Part shown: piece after piece, positions 24,565 to 32,706 of the stretch
Position numbering within the stretch: the stretch's first letter is position 1
Layout: every line of letters starts with the position of its first letter
NCBI GenBank assembly: GCA_017472365.1
Contig: JAFUQN010000009.1
Coordinates: 1-34,200, forward strand
Direction: 5' to 3'
Length of the DNA stretch: 34,200 nucleotides
DNA from: Bacillota bacterium
GTDB taxonomy: Bacteria; Bacillota; Clostridia; Peptostreptococcales; Anaerovoracaceae
Position numbers and translations under genes: made by a program
The notes under the pieces: model-generated
Seen by the model: only the letters and a program-made list of their open reading frames with translations
Told to the model about the DNA's origin: nothing
The model's database searches: none

Positions 24565-24577
24565 CGTGTTCCCTTCC

Positions 24578-25387
24578 CTACGGCCGGAAGTATTCAAAAA
24601 TCGGTAACAATCCTTCGCTTACTGCCTGATCATAATCTTCTTTCGTTCGAAGTGTCCAGGAGACGCCCTGGGCTCCCCAGAGTTTTTGACAGATTTCATT
24701 ACTTAACGTATCCTTGCGATGATTGAAGTTATAGGCAATAAAGTCCGGAGCGGTCAGGAATCCGGTCAACAGATGAGTCAGAACGAATCGCAGGATCATG
24801 GACAGATTTTCGTTCTTCTTTAAGAAATTCTGCGATAACTGTCCGCGAATGATCTCTGACTTGTTCTTCTTCAGCCACAGGATACATCTGGGATCGAAGG
24901 ATTCAATGCAATAGTCTCCTTCGTAGTTTTCCAGCATTTTCACCGCTGTCTCCGTCAGCACCGCGTGATTTCCACGTTCTGCTTTCAGTTCCACGATCAG
25001 CGGAGCCTTTCCTGCGAATAAATCCAATACTTCTTTAAACTGGGGAATGGTCTCTTCCGTTCCTTCCAGGTGATACTTCTTCAGGTCTTCTGTGGTCAGG
25101 TCTTCGATTTCCACGTCCACTCCAGCTGTTCTCTTTAAAGACGAATCGTGAATCACAGCCAGATTTCCATCCTTTAATAAATGAATATCTAACTCGATCC
25201 CATAACCTGCCTCTAAAGCCAAACGGAAGGCTTCCATGGAGTTCTCAGGAACGCCGTTCCCATGAAGGCCGCGATGAGCATAGGACCAGCCGCGAAGAGA
25301 CTCCATGGCGGGATGGTTTCCGCGGCAGCGGGTTGCCAGGATCCAAAGGAGAACCAGAACCGCCAGAATCGCAAATACAATGGTCAT
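24578..25387 (-). CDS. Glycerophosphodiester phosphodiesterase, membrane-anchored
   Basis: A 269-residue GDPD-family enzyme that splits glycerophosphodiesters into glycerol-3-phosphate and an alcohol. One N-terminal hydrophobic segment (about 2-19) anchors it. The catalytic motif YAHRGLHGNGVPENS (about 35-49) contains the conserved H-R-G and P-E-N. ELDIHLLKDGNLAVIHD (64-80) gives the metal-binding E-x-D and the second His. Length is normal for the family (about 240-270). It follows the MFS gene by 15 bases. A second, hollowed-out GDPD lies at 29164-29385. Confidence 0.92.
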   Translation of the reverse strand: MTIVFAILAVLVLLWILATRCRGNHPAMESLRGWSYAHRGLHGNGVPENSMEAFRLALEAGYGIELDIHLLKDGNLAVIHDSSLKRTAGVDVEIEDLTTEDLKKYHLEGTEETIPQFKEVLDLFAGKAPLIVELKAERGNHAVLTETAVKMLENYEGDYCIESFDPRCILWLKKNKSEIIRGQLSQNFLKKNENLSMILRFVLTHLLTGFLTAPDFIAYNFNHRKDTLSNEICQKLWGAQGVSWTLRTKEDYDQAVSEGLLPIFEYFRP

Positions 25388-25402
25388 GTTTCCGTTCCTC
25401 CC

Positions 25403-26725
25403 TTAATCGTCCATTTCGCCGAAGGCTTCCAGCCCCTTCTTCACTTCCACTTTGTTGTCACCGTGTCTTACGAAGGACATGGTGATGAAGGATCCGAAGA
25501 CAAAGATGGCTGCATAGGGGAACAGCGTCTTATAGCCTACGTTTTCCAAAAGCCAACCGGCCACGATGGGTGTGGCGATCTGGGCCGACATGGAGAAGGT
25601 GTAATAGAGGCCCGTAAATTTCCCTACTTCGCTTCCCTTACACATTTCCACCACCATAGGTAAGCTGTTCACGTTGATCAGCGCCCAGGCGATCCCCACC
25701 AAAACGAACAGCACGTACAGGATCATCGAGAACTGATCGGAAATCATGGTATATCCAAAGGCCGCAAAGAACGAACCGGATAACAGCACCGTTCCCAGAC
25801 GAATGGTCTTTTTGCGGCCAAACTTACTGGCTAATGTCCCGGAAGGAATATAGGTAACGATGGCTCCCGCCGTAGCGATAGTGAGACAGGTATTGGCCTG
25901 GCCTAGGGTCATGTTCCAGCTTTCGGAGGCATACACCGAGAACCAGGTGGTCACGCCGTTATAGCCGATGAACCATAGTGCGATCGATACTAATAAAAAG
26001 CTGAGGCTTCGCTTCACGTCAGCAGGCAACGCTTCGCCGGTTTCCGTCACTTCCATCAAGTTATCTTCCGGATGAGCCAACTCGTACTGTCGCTGTTCTT
26101 CCGCCAGCTTCGGTTCGTCCACAAACTTCATGACGATGAACAGCGCCAGAAGCATGATCGCGCCCACGATGATGAACAGCGGGAGATACGATACGTATAC
26201 ATCCCCACCAGTTCTGTATAAGAACGTCGTGATGATCAGATATAAGATCCCGCCGATGGCACCCATCAAATTGATGATGGCATTGGCCTTACTGCGCAGC
26301 GGCTTCGGTGTCACATCCGGCATCAAGGCAACCGCCGGGCTGCGATAGGTTCCCATGGCAACCAACAGTACCCCCAGCGTTACCACGAAGGCTGCGGTTT
26401 TCCAGGTTGCCGGAGCAGCGTGGAAGGAGTCGGTCAGGATCGGCAGGGCCATCATCAGGACGACTGCCGCGATGGTCCCTCGCAGAATGAACGGACGGCG
26501 GCGGCCCAGCTTACTGGTGCACTTATCCGACAGACCGCCGAACAACGGCAACAGGAACAGCGCCAGTACGTTGTCGGAGGCCATGATCATCCCGGACACG
26601 CTTTCTCCGATCCCGAAGGTTTCTGTTAGGATTTTCGGTACTAAGTTATCGTACATCTGCCAGAAGGCGCAGATCGATAAAAAGGCAAAACCGATCAGGA
26701 CAGTGCGTTTGTTGTTCAGTTTCAT
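25403..26725 (-). CDS. MFS transporter (SLC45/GPH-like)
   Basis: A 440-residue protein with about 12 membrane segments and the MFS loop 2-3 motif GGLSDKCTSKLGRRRPFIL (residues 63-81), whose G-R-R-R-P-[FY] form is typical of SLC45/sucrose-type and GPH-like carriers. A second half-motif, ASKFGRKKTIRLG, occurs near 310. A hydrophilic loop of about 35 residues (AEEQRQYELAHPEDN) splits the two halves. Sugar or glycoside transport is plausible; the substrate is unknown. It is second in an operon, 10 bases after the GyrI-like gene. Confidence 0.88.
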   Translation of the reverse strand: MKLNNKRTVLIGFAFLSICAFWQMYDNLVPKILTETFGIGESVSGMIMASDNVLALFLLPLFGGLSDKCTSKLGRRRPFILRGTIAAVVLMMALPILTDSFHAAPATWKTAAFVVTLGVLLVAMGTYRSPAVALMPDVTPKPLRSKANAIINLMGAIGGILYLIITTFLYRTGGDVYVSYLPLFIIVGAIMLLALFIVMKFVDEPKLAEEQRQYELAHPEDNLMEVTETGEALPADVKRSLSFLLVSIALWFIGYNGVTTWFSVYASESWNMTLGQANTCLTIATAGAIVTYIPSGTLASKFGRKKTIRLGTVLLSGSFFAAFGYTMISDQFSMILYVLFVLVGIAWALINVNSLPMVVEMCKGSEVGKFTGLYYTFSMSAQIATPIVAGWLLENVGYKTLFPYAAIFVFGSFITMSFVRHGDNKVEVKKGLEAFGEMDD

Positions 26726-26735
26726 ATCAGGTCCT

Positions 26736-27371
26736 TCACTTTCTTACTTTGATGGGGTGGCGGATCACGGTCTTCATCTTCGCCGGCTCCGTTTTACGTG
26801 CATCGGATAAATAGATCTCGTGGTGCATTCTCGTATCGGTGATATCGTTTTCATATCCCTGTTCTTCCAGATACTGATCCATCAGCGCCACGGTGGCCGG
26901 TTCGTCATCGAAGGCCCCCTGGTGCATGATCTGTACGCATATTCCTTCTTCCACAGTCAGAAATTCCGCGGAAGAGCAGTCCATCTTCTTTTTCTTTTCC
27001 GCAGTTTTCACCGCCCATGCGAAGTCTTCTTCCGTCACAAAGTCCGGAAGGCGGATCATGGAGATCCAGCGGAACGTGGACTTATCGGAATAATCCACGC
27101 CCTTCACATCGTCCTGCCACCAGAACCCTTCCAGCGGCGGAACCACATATTCAAAAAATCCCTTGATCTGATAATCGGTCTTGTAACTCATCTTCAAGGT
27201 GTATGCCACCGAATACAACACGCCGATGGCCGCCTGATAGGCTCCTCCCTCTTCGTTGGGATCTCCCATCCCCCGAACCGCAATATAGTTCATCTTCGGA
27301 ACCGTCACGATCTGAGGCTTGTTCTTCGGCATGTAGTATTCCTTGAACTCTTTTTTAAAATCAAAGGCCAT
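26736..27371 (-). CDS. GyrI-like small-molecule-binding domain protein
   Basis: A 211-residue protein. The ATG at 27371 is preferred (MAFDFKKEFKEYY) because AAAGGAGG lies 5 bases upstream; an in-frame start 8 codons earlier overlaps that ribosome site. The opening PQIVTVPKMNYIAVRGMGDPNEEGG (given in part: VPKMNYIAVRGMGDP) and the ending IYLSDARKTEPAKMKTVIRHPI are typical of stand-alone GyrI-like proteins. Relatives bind small hydrophobic molecules, and some hydrolyse cyclopropane or acyl compounds. No DNA-binding domain is attached. It heads the operon with the MFS and GDPD genes. Confidence 0.85.
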   Translation of the reverse strand: MAFDFKKEFKEYYMPKNKPQIVTVPKMNYIAVRGMGDPNEEGGAYQAAIGVLYSVAYTLKMSYKTDYQIKGFFEYVVPPLEGFWWQDDVKGVDYSDKSTFRWISMIRLPDFVTEEDFAWAVKTAEKKKKMDCSSAEFLTVEEGICVQIMHQGAFDDEPATVALMDQYLEEQGYENDITDTRMHHEIYLSDARKTEPAKMKTVIRHPIKVRK

Positions 27372-27428
27372 GATGTCCTCCTTTGTCATTCTCATTCATA
27401 AGCGCTGGTGCTTCTGTTAAATTTCAGT

Positions 27429-27482
27429 TTACCAGATATAGCCACACTCTTCAAGAACCGCTTGCAAGTGAGCAACCCGTAC
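27429..27482 (-). pseudogene. Possible C-terminal scrap of the FAD oxidoreductase
   Basis: On the minus strand, immediately beyond the MITE-like element, an open frame reads VRVAHLQAVLEECGYIW and stops at 27429. This resembles the final helix of FAD-dependent oxidoreductases of the PF12831 type, whose N-terminal part lies on the other side of the element. Too short to be sure. Confidence 0.3.
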
Positions 27483-27483
27483 T

Positions 27484-27680
27484 CCTTTTTACCTTTTGGA
27501 CTGATTTGTGATATAAAGAACTTCCCTCCGTCAAAATGACGGAGGGAAGTATATTAACAGAACACAACTGTTCGATAAATACGAATTTATCGTTCAGTTT
27601 ACTTTATCATATTTCTCGGTTCACATCAATGTTTGGTGAAACTGACAGAGTTGGAATTCGTCAGTCCAAAAGTAAAAAGG
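27484..27680. mobile_element. MITE-like 197-bp element with inverted ends
   Basis: The left end (27484-27504) is CCTTTTTACCTTTTGGACTGA; the right end (27661-27680) is its inverse with one base missing. The interior has no gene. It holds a perfect 14-bp-stem hairpin (27520-27550, arms ACTTCCCTCCGTCA / TGACGGAGGGAAGT) and a 14-bp imperfect inverted repeat (27567-27598, ACTG-TT-CGATAAAT). The homology of the FAD oxidoreductase to its family ends exactly at the right end, supporting insertion. No target-site duplication is evident and no transposase lies inside. Confidence 0.6.
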
Positions 27681-27977
27681 GACCATCACCATATCCCACA
27701 TAGGGAAGGAGTAGTTGGGATTGACGCTTTTATTCAACAACTGCAGCTCCAGTAAAATACCGGTTTTCGCCAGATCTTTTTTCTAGGCATGGCAGTTGGC
27801 GCCGCAGACATGCATTCGTACTTCCGAACTGTTGTTGCCGCCAAACATAGAACGGGCCTGCACAATCGCAGTCTTCGCCCCTTGTCTTGCCGATGCCAGA
27901 GCCGCGCAAACACCCGAAAGACCTCCTCCAATGATTACCACCTGATACTTCTTATGGATAATTTTTCTTTCACGCAT
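27681..27977 (-). pseudogene. FAD-dependent oxidoreductase, N-terminal remnant with in-frame stop
   Basis: The frame starts at ATG 27977, 9 bases after the dgoD stop. It reads MRERKIIHKKYQVVIIGGGL, SGVCAALASARQGAKTAIV, FGGNNSSEVRMHVCGAN: the dinucleotide-binding GxGxxG and downstream motif of FAD_oxidored (PF12831) proteins. A TAG interrupts at 27783-27785, but homology continues in frame (KKDLAKTGILLELQ, NPNYSFPMWDMVM) up to the MITE-like element, where it ends. Full relatives exceed 400 residues. It was probably an oxidoreductase of the galactonate operon, now dead. Confidence 0.8.
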
Positions 27978-27986
27978 ACGATCACC

Positions 27987-29135
27987 TTACCACTCCGCGA
28001 CAGAGCCGTCTTCATGATGCCAAACTGGATTTTTCCAGTTGTGGGGATTCTTATTCTCTTCCACTACCAGTTCTTTATTCACATCAACGCCAAGTCCTGC
28101 CCTCTTCGGCAATTCTACATAGCCGTCTGTAAACTTAAAGTCGTCCTGATTTTTAACATAGTCAAGTACGCTTTTGCCCACATTGTAGTGGATACCGATG
28201 CTCTGCTCCTGAATGACCGCATTATAGCAGGTAGCATCTACATTCAGGCAGGCAGCAAGGGCAATCGGTCCCAAAGGACAATGAGGTGCCAGGGCAACAT
28301 CATAGCTTTCCGCCATGGAGGCAATCTTTTTCACTTCCGTGATGCCGCCCGCATGGCTCAGGTCGGGCTGAATGATGTCTACACCGCCAATTTGCAAAAG
28401 CCGCTTAAAATCGTACTTGGAGAACAGCCGCTCGCCGGTAGCAATAGGAATATTGCAGGCAGCGGCGATTTCCGGGAATAGTTCCATATTTTCACATAGA
28501 ACCGGTTCTTCGATGAACATGGGATCAAATTCTTCCAGCTTTTTTGCCAGTATTTTTGCCATTGGCTTATGTACTCTGCCGTGGAAATCAATGGCGATGC
28601 CAAAATATTTGCCACAGGCCTCCCGGATGGCAGCCACCCGTTCCAGAACCGCATCGACTTTGTCGTATGTATCGATCATCTGCAGCTCTTCCGTGGCATT
28701 CATTTTGATTGCCTTGAAACCTTCATCCATCTTTTCCTTGGCTGCCCGGCCGACGTCTGCGGGTCGATCACCGCCGATCCAGGAATAAACCTTCATTTTC
28801 TCCCGGCATTTGCCCCCCATTAACTGATAGACGGGCACACCAAAAACCTTTCCTTTGATGTCCCACAGGGCCTGATCAATGCCGGAAAGGGCGCTCATCA
28901 GCACACCACCGCCACGATAAAAGCCTGCCCTGTAAATGGTGGACCAAATTCCCTCAATGTCAGCAGGATCGGAACCGATCAAATAATCTTTGTATTCCTG
29001 CACACAGGCAAGAACCGCCTTTGCGTGGCCTTCCAGAACTGCTTCGCCCCAGCCAGTCAGACCTTCGTCTGTGATAATTTCAACAAAACCCCACCGTGGG
29101 CGGACGAAGTAGGTGTTGACTTCTGTAATTTTCAT
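27987..29135 (-). CDS. dgoD: D-galactonate dehydratase
   Basis: A 382-residue enolase-superfamily enzyme that converts D-galactonate to 2-keto-3-deoxygalactonate. It aligns along its whole length with E. coli DgoD and keeps the same residue numbers for the active site: D183 and H185 (AIDFHGRV), E209 (FIEEPV), E235 (ATGERLF), H285 (LAPHCPLGP) and E310 (IQEQS). Other near-identical stretches are [22 protein letters not shown] and [12 protein letters not shown], and it ends [15 protein letters not shown] precedes the ATG. It is the last intact gene of the island operon, behind the aldolase, kinase and two decayed genes. Confidence 0.96.
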   Translation of the reverse strand: MKITEVNTYFVRPRWGFVEIITDEGLTGWGEAVLEGHAKAVLACVQEYKDYLIGSDPADIEGIWSTIYRAGFYRGGGVLMSALSGIDQALWDIKGKVFGVPVYQLMGGKCREKMKVYSWIGGDRPADVGRAAKEKMDEGFKAIKMNATEELQMIDTYDKVDAVLERVAAIREACGKYFGIAIDFHGRVHKPMAKILAKKLEEFDPMFIEEPVLCENMELFPEIAAACNIPIATGERLFSKYDFKRLLQIGGVDIIQPDLSHAGGITEVKKIASMAESYDVALAPHCPLGPIALAACLNVDATCYNAVIQEQSIGIHYNVGKSVLDYVKNQDDFKFTDGYVELPKRAGLGVDVNKELVVEENKNPHNWKNPVWHHEDGSVAEW

Positions 29136-29163
29136 AAATACCGCTCCTTATCCTTACACTGCA

Positions 29164-29385
29164 TTACGCATGCAGAGCTTTTTTCCTAAGATATTCCAAC
29201 ATTGCGTAGGAATCATCATGACAGACAATCTGTGCGCCCCACTGTATTGTTAAGTCATATTTGGGGTACTCCTTATCCGCACCCGCTTCCACTACCATAC
29301 GGAATGCGATCATTGTATTCTCAATATTGCGCAACCGTTCCCCACGGTGCGCGCACAGAATAACTTTTTCTTCAAATTGCTGCAC
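29164..29385 (-). pseudogene. Glycerophosphodiester phosphodiesterase-like remnant, middle deleted
   Basis: A 73-codon open frame with GTG start after AAAGGAG. The first half (ILCAHRGERLRNIENTMIAF, RMVVEAGAD) is the N-terminus of a GDPD, with the H-R-G and E-N-T motifs. The second half (YDLTIQWGAQIVCHDDSYA, MLEYLRKKALHA) looks like a GDPD C-terminus. About 150 residues in between, including the metal-binding E-x-D and second His, are missing, in frame. It is most likely non-functional. It starts 12 bases after the PHP remnant and ends 28 bases before dgoD. Confidence 0.65.
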
Positions 29386-29397
29386 AACGAAACTCCT

Positions 29398-29972
29398 TTA
29401 CGCAAAAAATAGCTGTGAGTAAGCGCGTTTGCCATTAAAGTCCACAATGCCCCGGCAATACCGGAGACCTCCTTTGACCAGGTAGGATGGTTATAGCTTA
29501 CGATAAAGCCTGCATTCTTCGCTTTGGAAATCAGTCGATTTAGGCCCTCAACCGAGTACTCCTTATATTCATTGCCATCCCCATCATACACCGCCTTGGA
29601 TATGTCCGGTTTTTTATCCAGGCGCATCACGTCATCATAATTATAGAAGGGCATCCTGCAATTATTTGGATCTTTGGGATAAAAATTTAAATGACTAACA
29701 CGACGCAATCGTTTCGGAAGCTGCATATCTCCGTATGTTTACATTTCGTATCCGGGAATGGTTAGAAAAGCCTCGTCATTCAGTTCGTTGTGCGGAACCA
29801 GAACCTCGTGATCATTGTAGGCAAGAATGCTGTAATCCTGCCCTTTGTAGTGTTACTTCAACTCCTCCGGCGTCATAATACCATCAGATATGGTGCTGTG
29901 GCAATGCAGATTCGCCTTAAAGCAAGTGGCGTTTTTATTGATTAATTCGATTATGATTTTCTTCTCTGTAAT
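29398..29972 (-). pseudogene. PHP-domain metal-dependent hydrolase, multiply disrupted
   Basis: From about 29972 the frame reads TEKKIIIELINKNATCFKAN, LHCHSTISDGIMTPEELK (PHP motif H-x-H-S-x-x-S-D-G), TAA (29853-29855), then HYKGQDYSILAYNDHE, ending IPGYEM, a second TAA (29739-29741), then a region ending SYNHPTWSKEVSG. The likely start codon is ATT where ATG would be expected. After NHP-W the family sequence is cut. A C-terminal-like RYCRGIVDFNGKRAYSQLFF follows in a different frame to the stop at 29398-29400. So there are two nonsense codons, a lost start, a deletion and a frameshift. PHP proteins are phosphoesterases or hydrolases; a cofactor role in the galactonate island is unknown. Confidence 0.75.
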
Positions 29973-29979
29973 TCGATGT

Positions 29980-31008
29980 TCACCGCTGGATTCTGCCGGA
30001 GGCATTGCCCTTTGCCAGATTTTCAACCTCTGCCACGGTCACCAGATTAAAATCATGCTCAATGCTATGCTTCAGGCAAGAGGCCGCCACCGCAAAGTTA
30101 ATGGCATCCTGAGCGTTTTTTCCGGTAATCAGGCTGTAAATCAAACCGCCGCCAAAGCTGTCGCCGCCGCCCACCCGGTCCACGATGTGGATGTGATAGG
30201 TGGGAGATATGACTGCCCGGTCAGCAGCAGCATCGTAGAGCATACCGGCCCAGTCGTTATCGTTGGCAGACAGGGAGCTTCTCAGGGTAATGGCAACCTT
30301 CCTGCAGCCAAAGCGCTGTGCCATCTGGCGAGCTACGCTAACATAGCCCTCATAGCCCAGCTTGCCGCCGGCAATATCGGCTCCTTCAGCCTCGATGCCG
30401 AACACATCCTTGCAGTCCTCTTCGTTAGCAATACACACATCCACATAGGGAAGAAGCTGCGCCATGCACTTGCCTGCTTCTTCCCGGGACCAAAGTTTGT
30501 TGCGGTAATTCAAGTCGCAGGAAACAGTCAGACCCATTGCCTTAGCGGCTTTACAGGCGTCCAGGCAGGCCTGTGCCATATGGCTGCTGAGCGCTGGTGT
30601 GATGCCGGTCCAGTGGAACCAATCTGCGCCGGCGAAGATGGTTTTCCAGTCAAATTCACTGGCCTGCGCAGTGGCAATGGCTGAATTGGCCCGGTCATAA
30701 ATCACCTTGCTGGGCCGTTGCGAAGCACCCTTTTCCACAAAGTATACGCCCAAACGGTCACCGCCACGCAGGATCATAGAAGTGTCCACACCGAATTGGC
30801 GCAGCGCATTGATTGCACACTGCCCAATATCATGGGCAGGCACTTTGGAAACGAAGGCGGCATCCTGTCCGTAATTTGCCAACGAAACAGCTACATTGGC
30901 TTCTCCACCGGCATAGCTGGCTTCAAATTTGGAACTCTGGGTAAAACGCAGGTAGCTCTCCGGATTCAAGCGGAGCATGATCTCTCCAAAGGTAATGATT
31001 CTACTCAT
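29980..31008 (-). CDS. kdgK: PfkB-family 2-keto-3-deoxygluconate/galactonate kinase
   Basis: A 342-residue ribokinase-family sugar kinase that phosphorylates 2-keto-3-deoxy-galactonate (or gluconate), the second step after DgoD. Motifs: MSRIITFGEIMLRLNP start, GGEANVAVSLANYG (about 34-47), CDLNYRNKLW (about 165-174), and the ATP/catalytic DRVGGGDSFGGGLIYSL with the catalytic base Asp in GGGD. The ATG at 31008 follows AAAGGAATT; the in-frame extension to 31089 runs through the aldolase gene's end and is rejected. It is not related to the E. coli DgoK fold. It lies 16 bases after the aldolase stop. The choice of gluconate or galactonate as preferred substrate comes only from context. Confidence 0.9.
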   Translation of the reverse strand: MSRIITFGEIMLRLNPESYLRFTQSSKFEASYAGGEANVAVSLANYGQDAAFVSKVPAHDIGQCAINALRQFGVDTSMILRGGDRLGVYFVEKGASQRPSKVIYDRANSAIATAQASEFDWKTIFAGADWFHWTGITPALSSHMAQACLDACKAAKAMGLTVSCDLNYRNKLWSREEAGKCMAQLLPYVDVCIANEEDCKDVFGIEAEGADIAGGKLGYEGYVSVARQMAQRFGCRKVAITLRSSLSANDNDWAGMLYDAAADRAVISPTYHIHIVDRVGGGDSFGGGLIYSLITGKNAQDAINFAVAASCLKHSIEHDFNLVTVAEVENLAKGNASGRIQR

Positions 31009-31024
31009 AATCGCAATTCCTTTC

Positions 31025-31675
31025 CTATTTAGAAATATTGGCAACAAAACGCTTTGCTTCTTCTGTGATCTTACTGTATAGACCATCATCCAGCCACTTT
31101 TTGTTCACCAGACTGCTGCCGACACCAATACCGACGGCACCCGCCTTCAAAAAATCCGCAGCGTTATCTGCGTTAACACCGCCTACCGCTAAAAATGGAA
31201 TGTGATTAAGCGGTCCGCAAAGCGCTTTTATGTATGCAGGCGCATCCCCCACACAAGGGAAGAGCTTTACAAAGTCTGCGCCTGCGTTATACGCCCGCTT
31301 TGCCTCAGTGGGGGTGTAAGCTCCGGGGATAGACACCAGCCCCAACTGTTTGGTTTCACGGATCACGGCTTCATCCGTATCCGGAGAAATGATGTAAGAA
31401 GCACCGGAATCGGCGGCCATTCTCGCCAATTCGACACTGGTTACCGTACCGGCACCTACCAACATCTGATCCCCCATTGCGTCCCGGATCGCCCGGATGG
31501 CATTGGCAGTGCAGACAAAGGTTTCCGGTGCTTTTTGATTAAAAGTAACCTCAACCAAGGTAATACCGCCTTCGTAAAGTGCTCTGGCAGCGGCAAGGGC
31601 CTGCTGTTCGTCTGCGCCCCGAATAATGGCAATAATTTTCTGCCGGCAAATCTCTGTTATGACTGTTTCTCTCAT
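31025..31675 (-). CDS. 2-keto-3-deoxy-6-phosphogluconate/galactonate aldolase
   Basis: A 216-residue class I aldolase of the KDPG/KHG (Eda/DgoA) family that splits the phosphorylated keto-deoxy acid into pyruvate and glyceraldehyde-3-phosphate. The catalytic general base is E42 (LVEVTFNQ), the substrate-binding loop VGAGTVTS (73-80), and the Schiff-base lysine K137 (ADFVKLFP). GGVNADN and GIGVGSSL form the phosphate site. The ATG at 31675 lies 8 bases after GGAGG; the longer frame to 31900 crosses the regulator and promoter and is rejected. It is first in the operon, divergent from the AraC regulator. Confidence 0.93.
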   Translation of the reverse strand: MRETVITEICRQKIIAIIRGADEQQALAAARALYEGGITLVEVTFNQKAPETFVCTANAIRAIRDAMGDQMLVGAGTVTSVELARMAADSGASYIISPDTDEAVIRETKQLGLVSIPGAYTPTEAKRAYNAGADFVKLFPCVGDAPAYIKALCGPLNHIPFLAVGGVNADNAADFLKAGAVGIGVGSSLVNKKWLDDGLYSKITEEAKRFVANISK

Positions 31676-31747
31676 TCGTGTAACCCTCCAAGTAAAAAAG
31701 TACTTTTCTTTTTGCCTATTTATGCTATTATAATAATATATATTTTC

Positions 31748-31782
31748 GGCATATTCTTGCCATAGAATCAAAATAATATGCC
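31748..31782. promoter_or_regulatory. Nested inverted repeats in the araC-type / aldolase divergent spacer
   Basis: The outer arms GGCATATT (31748-31755) and AATATGCC (31775-31782) enclose ATTCT/AGAAT (31753-31768). This lies between the divergent aldolase and AraC genes, with a TATAAT-like box for the aldolase at about 31728. It is a likely binding region of the AraC-family regulator. Confidence 0.55.
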
Positions 31783-31808
31783 ATTTTTTGCTGTCGGAGG
31801 GAAAGGAT

Positions 31809-32612
31809 ATGTATACGCATTTTGACATAGAGCGGGAACGGAGCAGGGAGCTGTTCAAAGAGCTTACCAACGATAATATAGACGGAATCTGCCATTTCAA
31901 TTTTCACTCGCAAATCGAGCTATATTTTGTGGATGATGGACAAATCGATGCCTTTGTGAATCAGCAGCAAAGACGGCTGAAAAAGGGCCAAATGGCGGTG
32001 GCATTGAGCTATGATGCCCATTTGTATCGCTCCATAGGCAACTCAAAATCCAGTATCCTTTTGATTCCGCCGGATCTTTGCAGAGAATTTAAAGACGCGG
32101 TACAGCACAAGCAGGTGAAAATCCCCTTTATCTGCGATGAGACTACGGTAAAACAGATAAAATCCTTTGTGGATGCCATCAAAGCAGACAGCGGCAACGA
32201 ATTGAAGCTGCGAGGGTATTTGTATGTTATTTTAGGCATCGTGCTGGAAAACCTCTTTCTGGAAAATACGGAAAGCTCTGTTGACACAGAGCTTTCTACA
32301 AGAATCCTGTTTTATTTGAATCAGCATTTCCGCAACGAACTCACACTCAGCGACTTATCGTCCACATTCGGCTACAGCCAAAGCTACCTTTCCCGCTATT
32401 TCAAAGATTGTTTCGGCATCGGCATGACCCAGTACGTCAACATCTTGCGTTTAAGAAATGCGCTGTTGCTCTTGCGAGAGGGGAAGCACACACACACTTA
32501 CTGCGCTCTTGAAAGCGGATTCACATCTATGCGGACATTTTATCGAGTGTTTAAGCAGGAGTTTGGTTGTACACCCCGGAATTATGTTTCGGAGCTTGAG
32601 AGTCAATACTAA
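31809..32612 (+). CDS. AraC-family transcriptional regulator
   Basis: A 267-residue protein. The ATG at 31809 follows GGAGGGAAAGG; an in-frame TTG at 31788 lies before that ribosome site and is rejected. The N-terminal half is a cupin-like ligand domain (FNFHSQIELYFVDDGQIDAF, then KGQMAVAL). The C-terminal two helix-turn-helices are clear: LTLSDLSSTFGYSQSYLSRYFKD (about 182-204) and ALESGFTSMRTFYRVFKQEFGCTPRNY (about 232-258). It probably activates the divergent galactonate operon in response to a pathway sugar acid. The mobile-element debris begins right after its stop codon. Confidence 0.9.
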   Translation: MYTHFDIERERSRELFKELTNDNIDGICHFNFHSQIELYFVDDGQIDAFVNQQQRRLKKGQMAVALSYDAHLYRSIGNSKSSILLIPPDLCREFKDAVQHKQVKIPFICDETTVKQIKSFVDAIKADSGNELKLRGYLYVILGIVLENLFLENTESSVDTELSTRILFYLNQHFRNELTLSDLSSTFGYSQSYLSRYFKDCFGIGMTQYVNILRLRNALLLLREGKHTHTYCALESGFTSMRTFYRVFKQEFGCTPRNYVSELESQY

Positions 32613-32706
32613 TCAGTTGAATCCGCTCCCTGTACTCCTTGCTGGGAGAAGAATCAGATTCAGTCGGTACGATGTTGCTATACCAAGATTCTTCCAAGAC
32701 ATTCAT
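32551..32706 (-). pseudogene. Truncated small ORF downstream of TnpV
   Basis: The ATG (32704-32706) overlaps the TnpV stop as ATGA. The frame starts MNVLEESWYSNIVPTESD, KEYRERIQLIS, similar to a small protein often found next to TnpV (a DUF6809-like opening, from memory). After about 33 codons, near 32610, the sequence enters the 3' end of the AraC gene on the other strand and the frame ends by chance at 32551. The breakpoint marks the edge of the mobile-element remnant. Confidence 0.55.

Noticed and set aside
31676-31900. 75-codon N-terminal extension of the aldolase
   Set aside because: It crosses the divergent promoter and the AraC start; the aldolase fold begins at 31675 after a GGAGG site.
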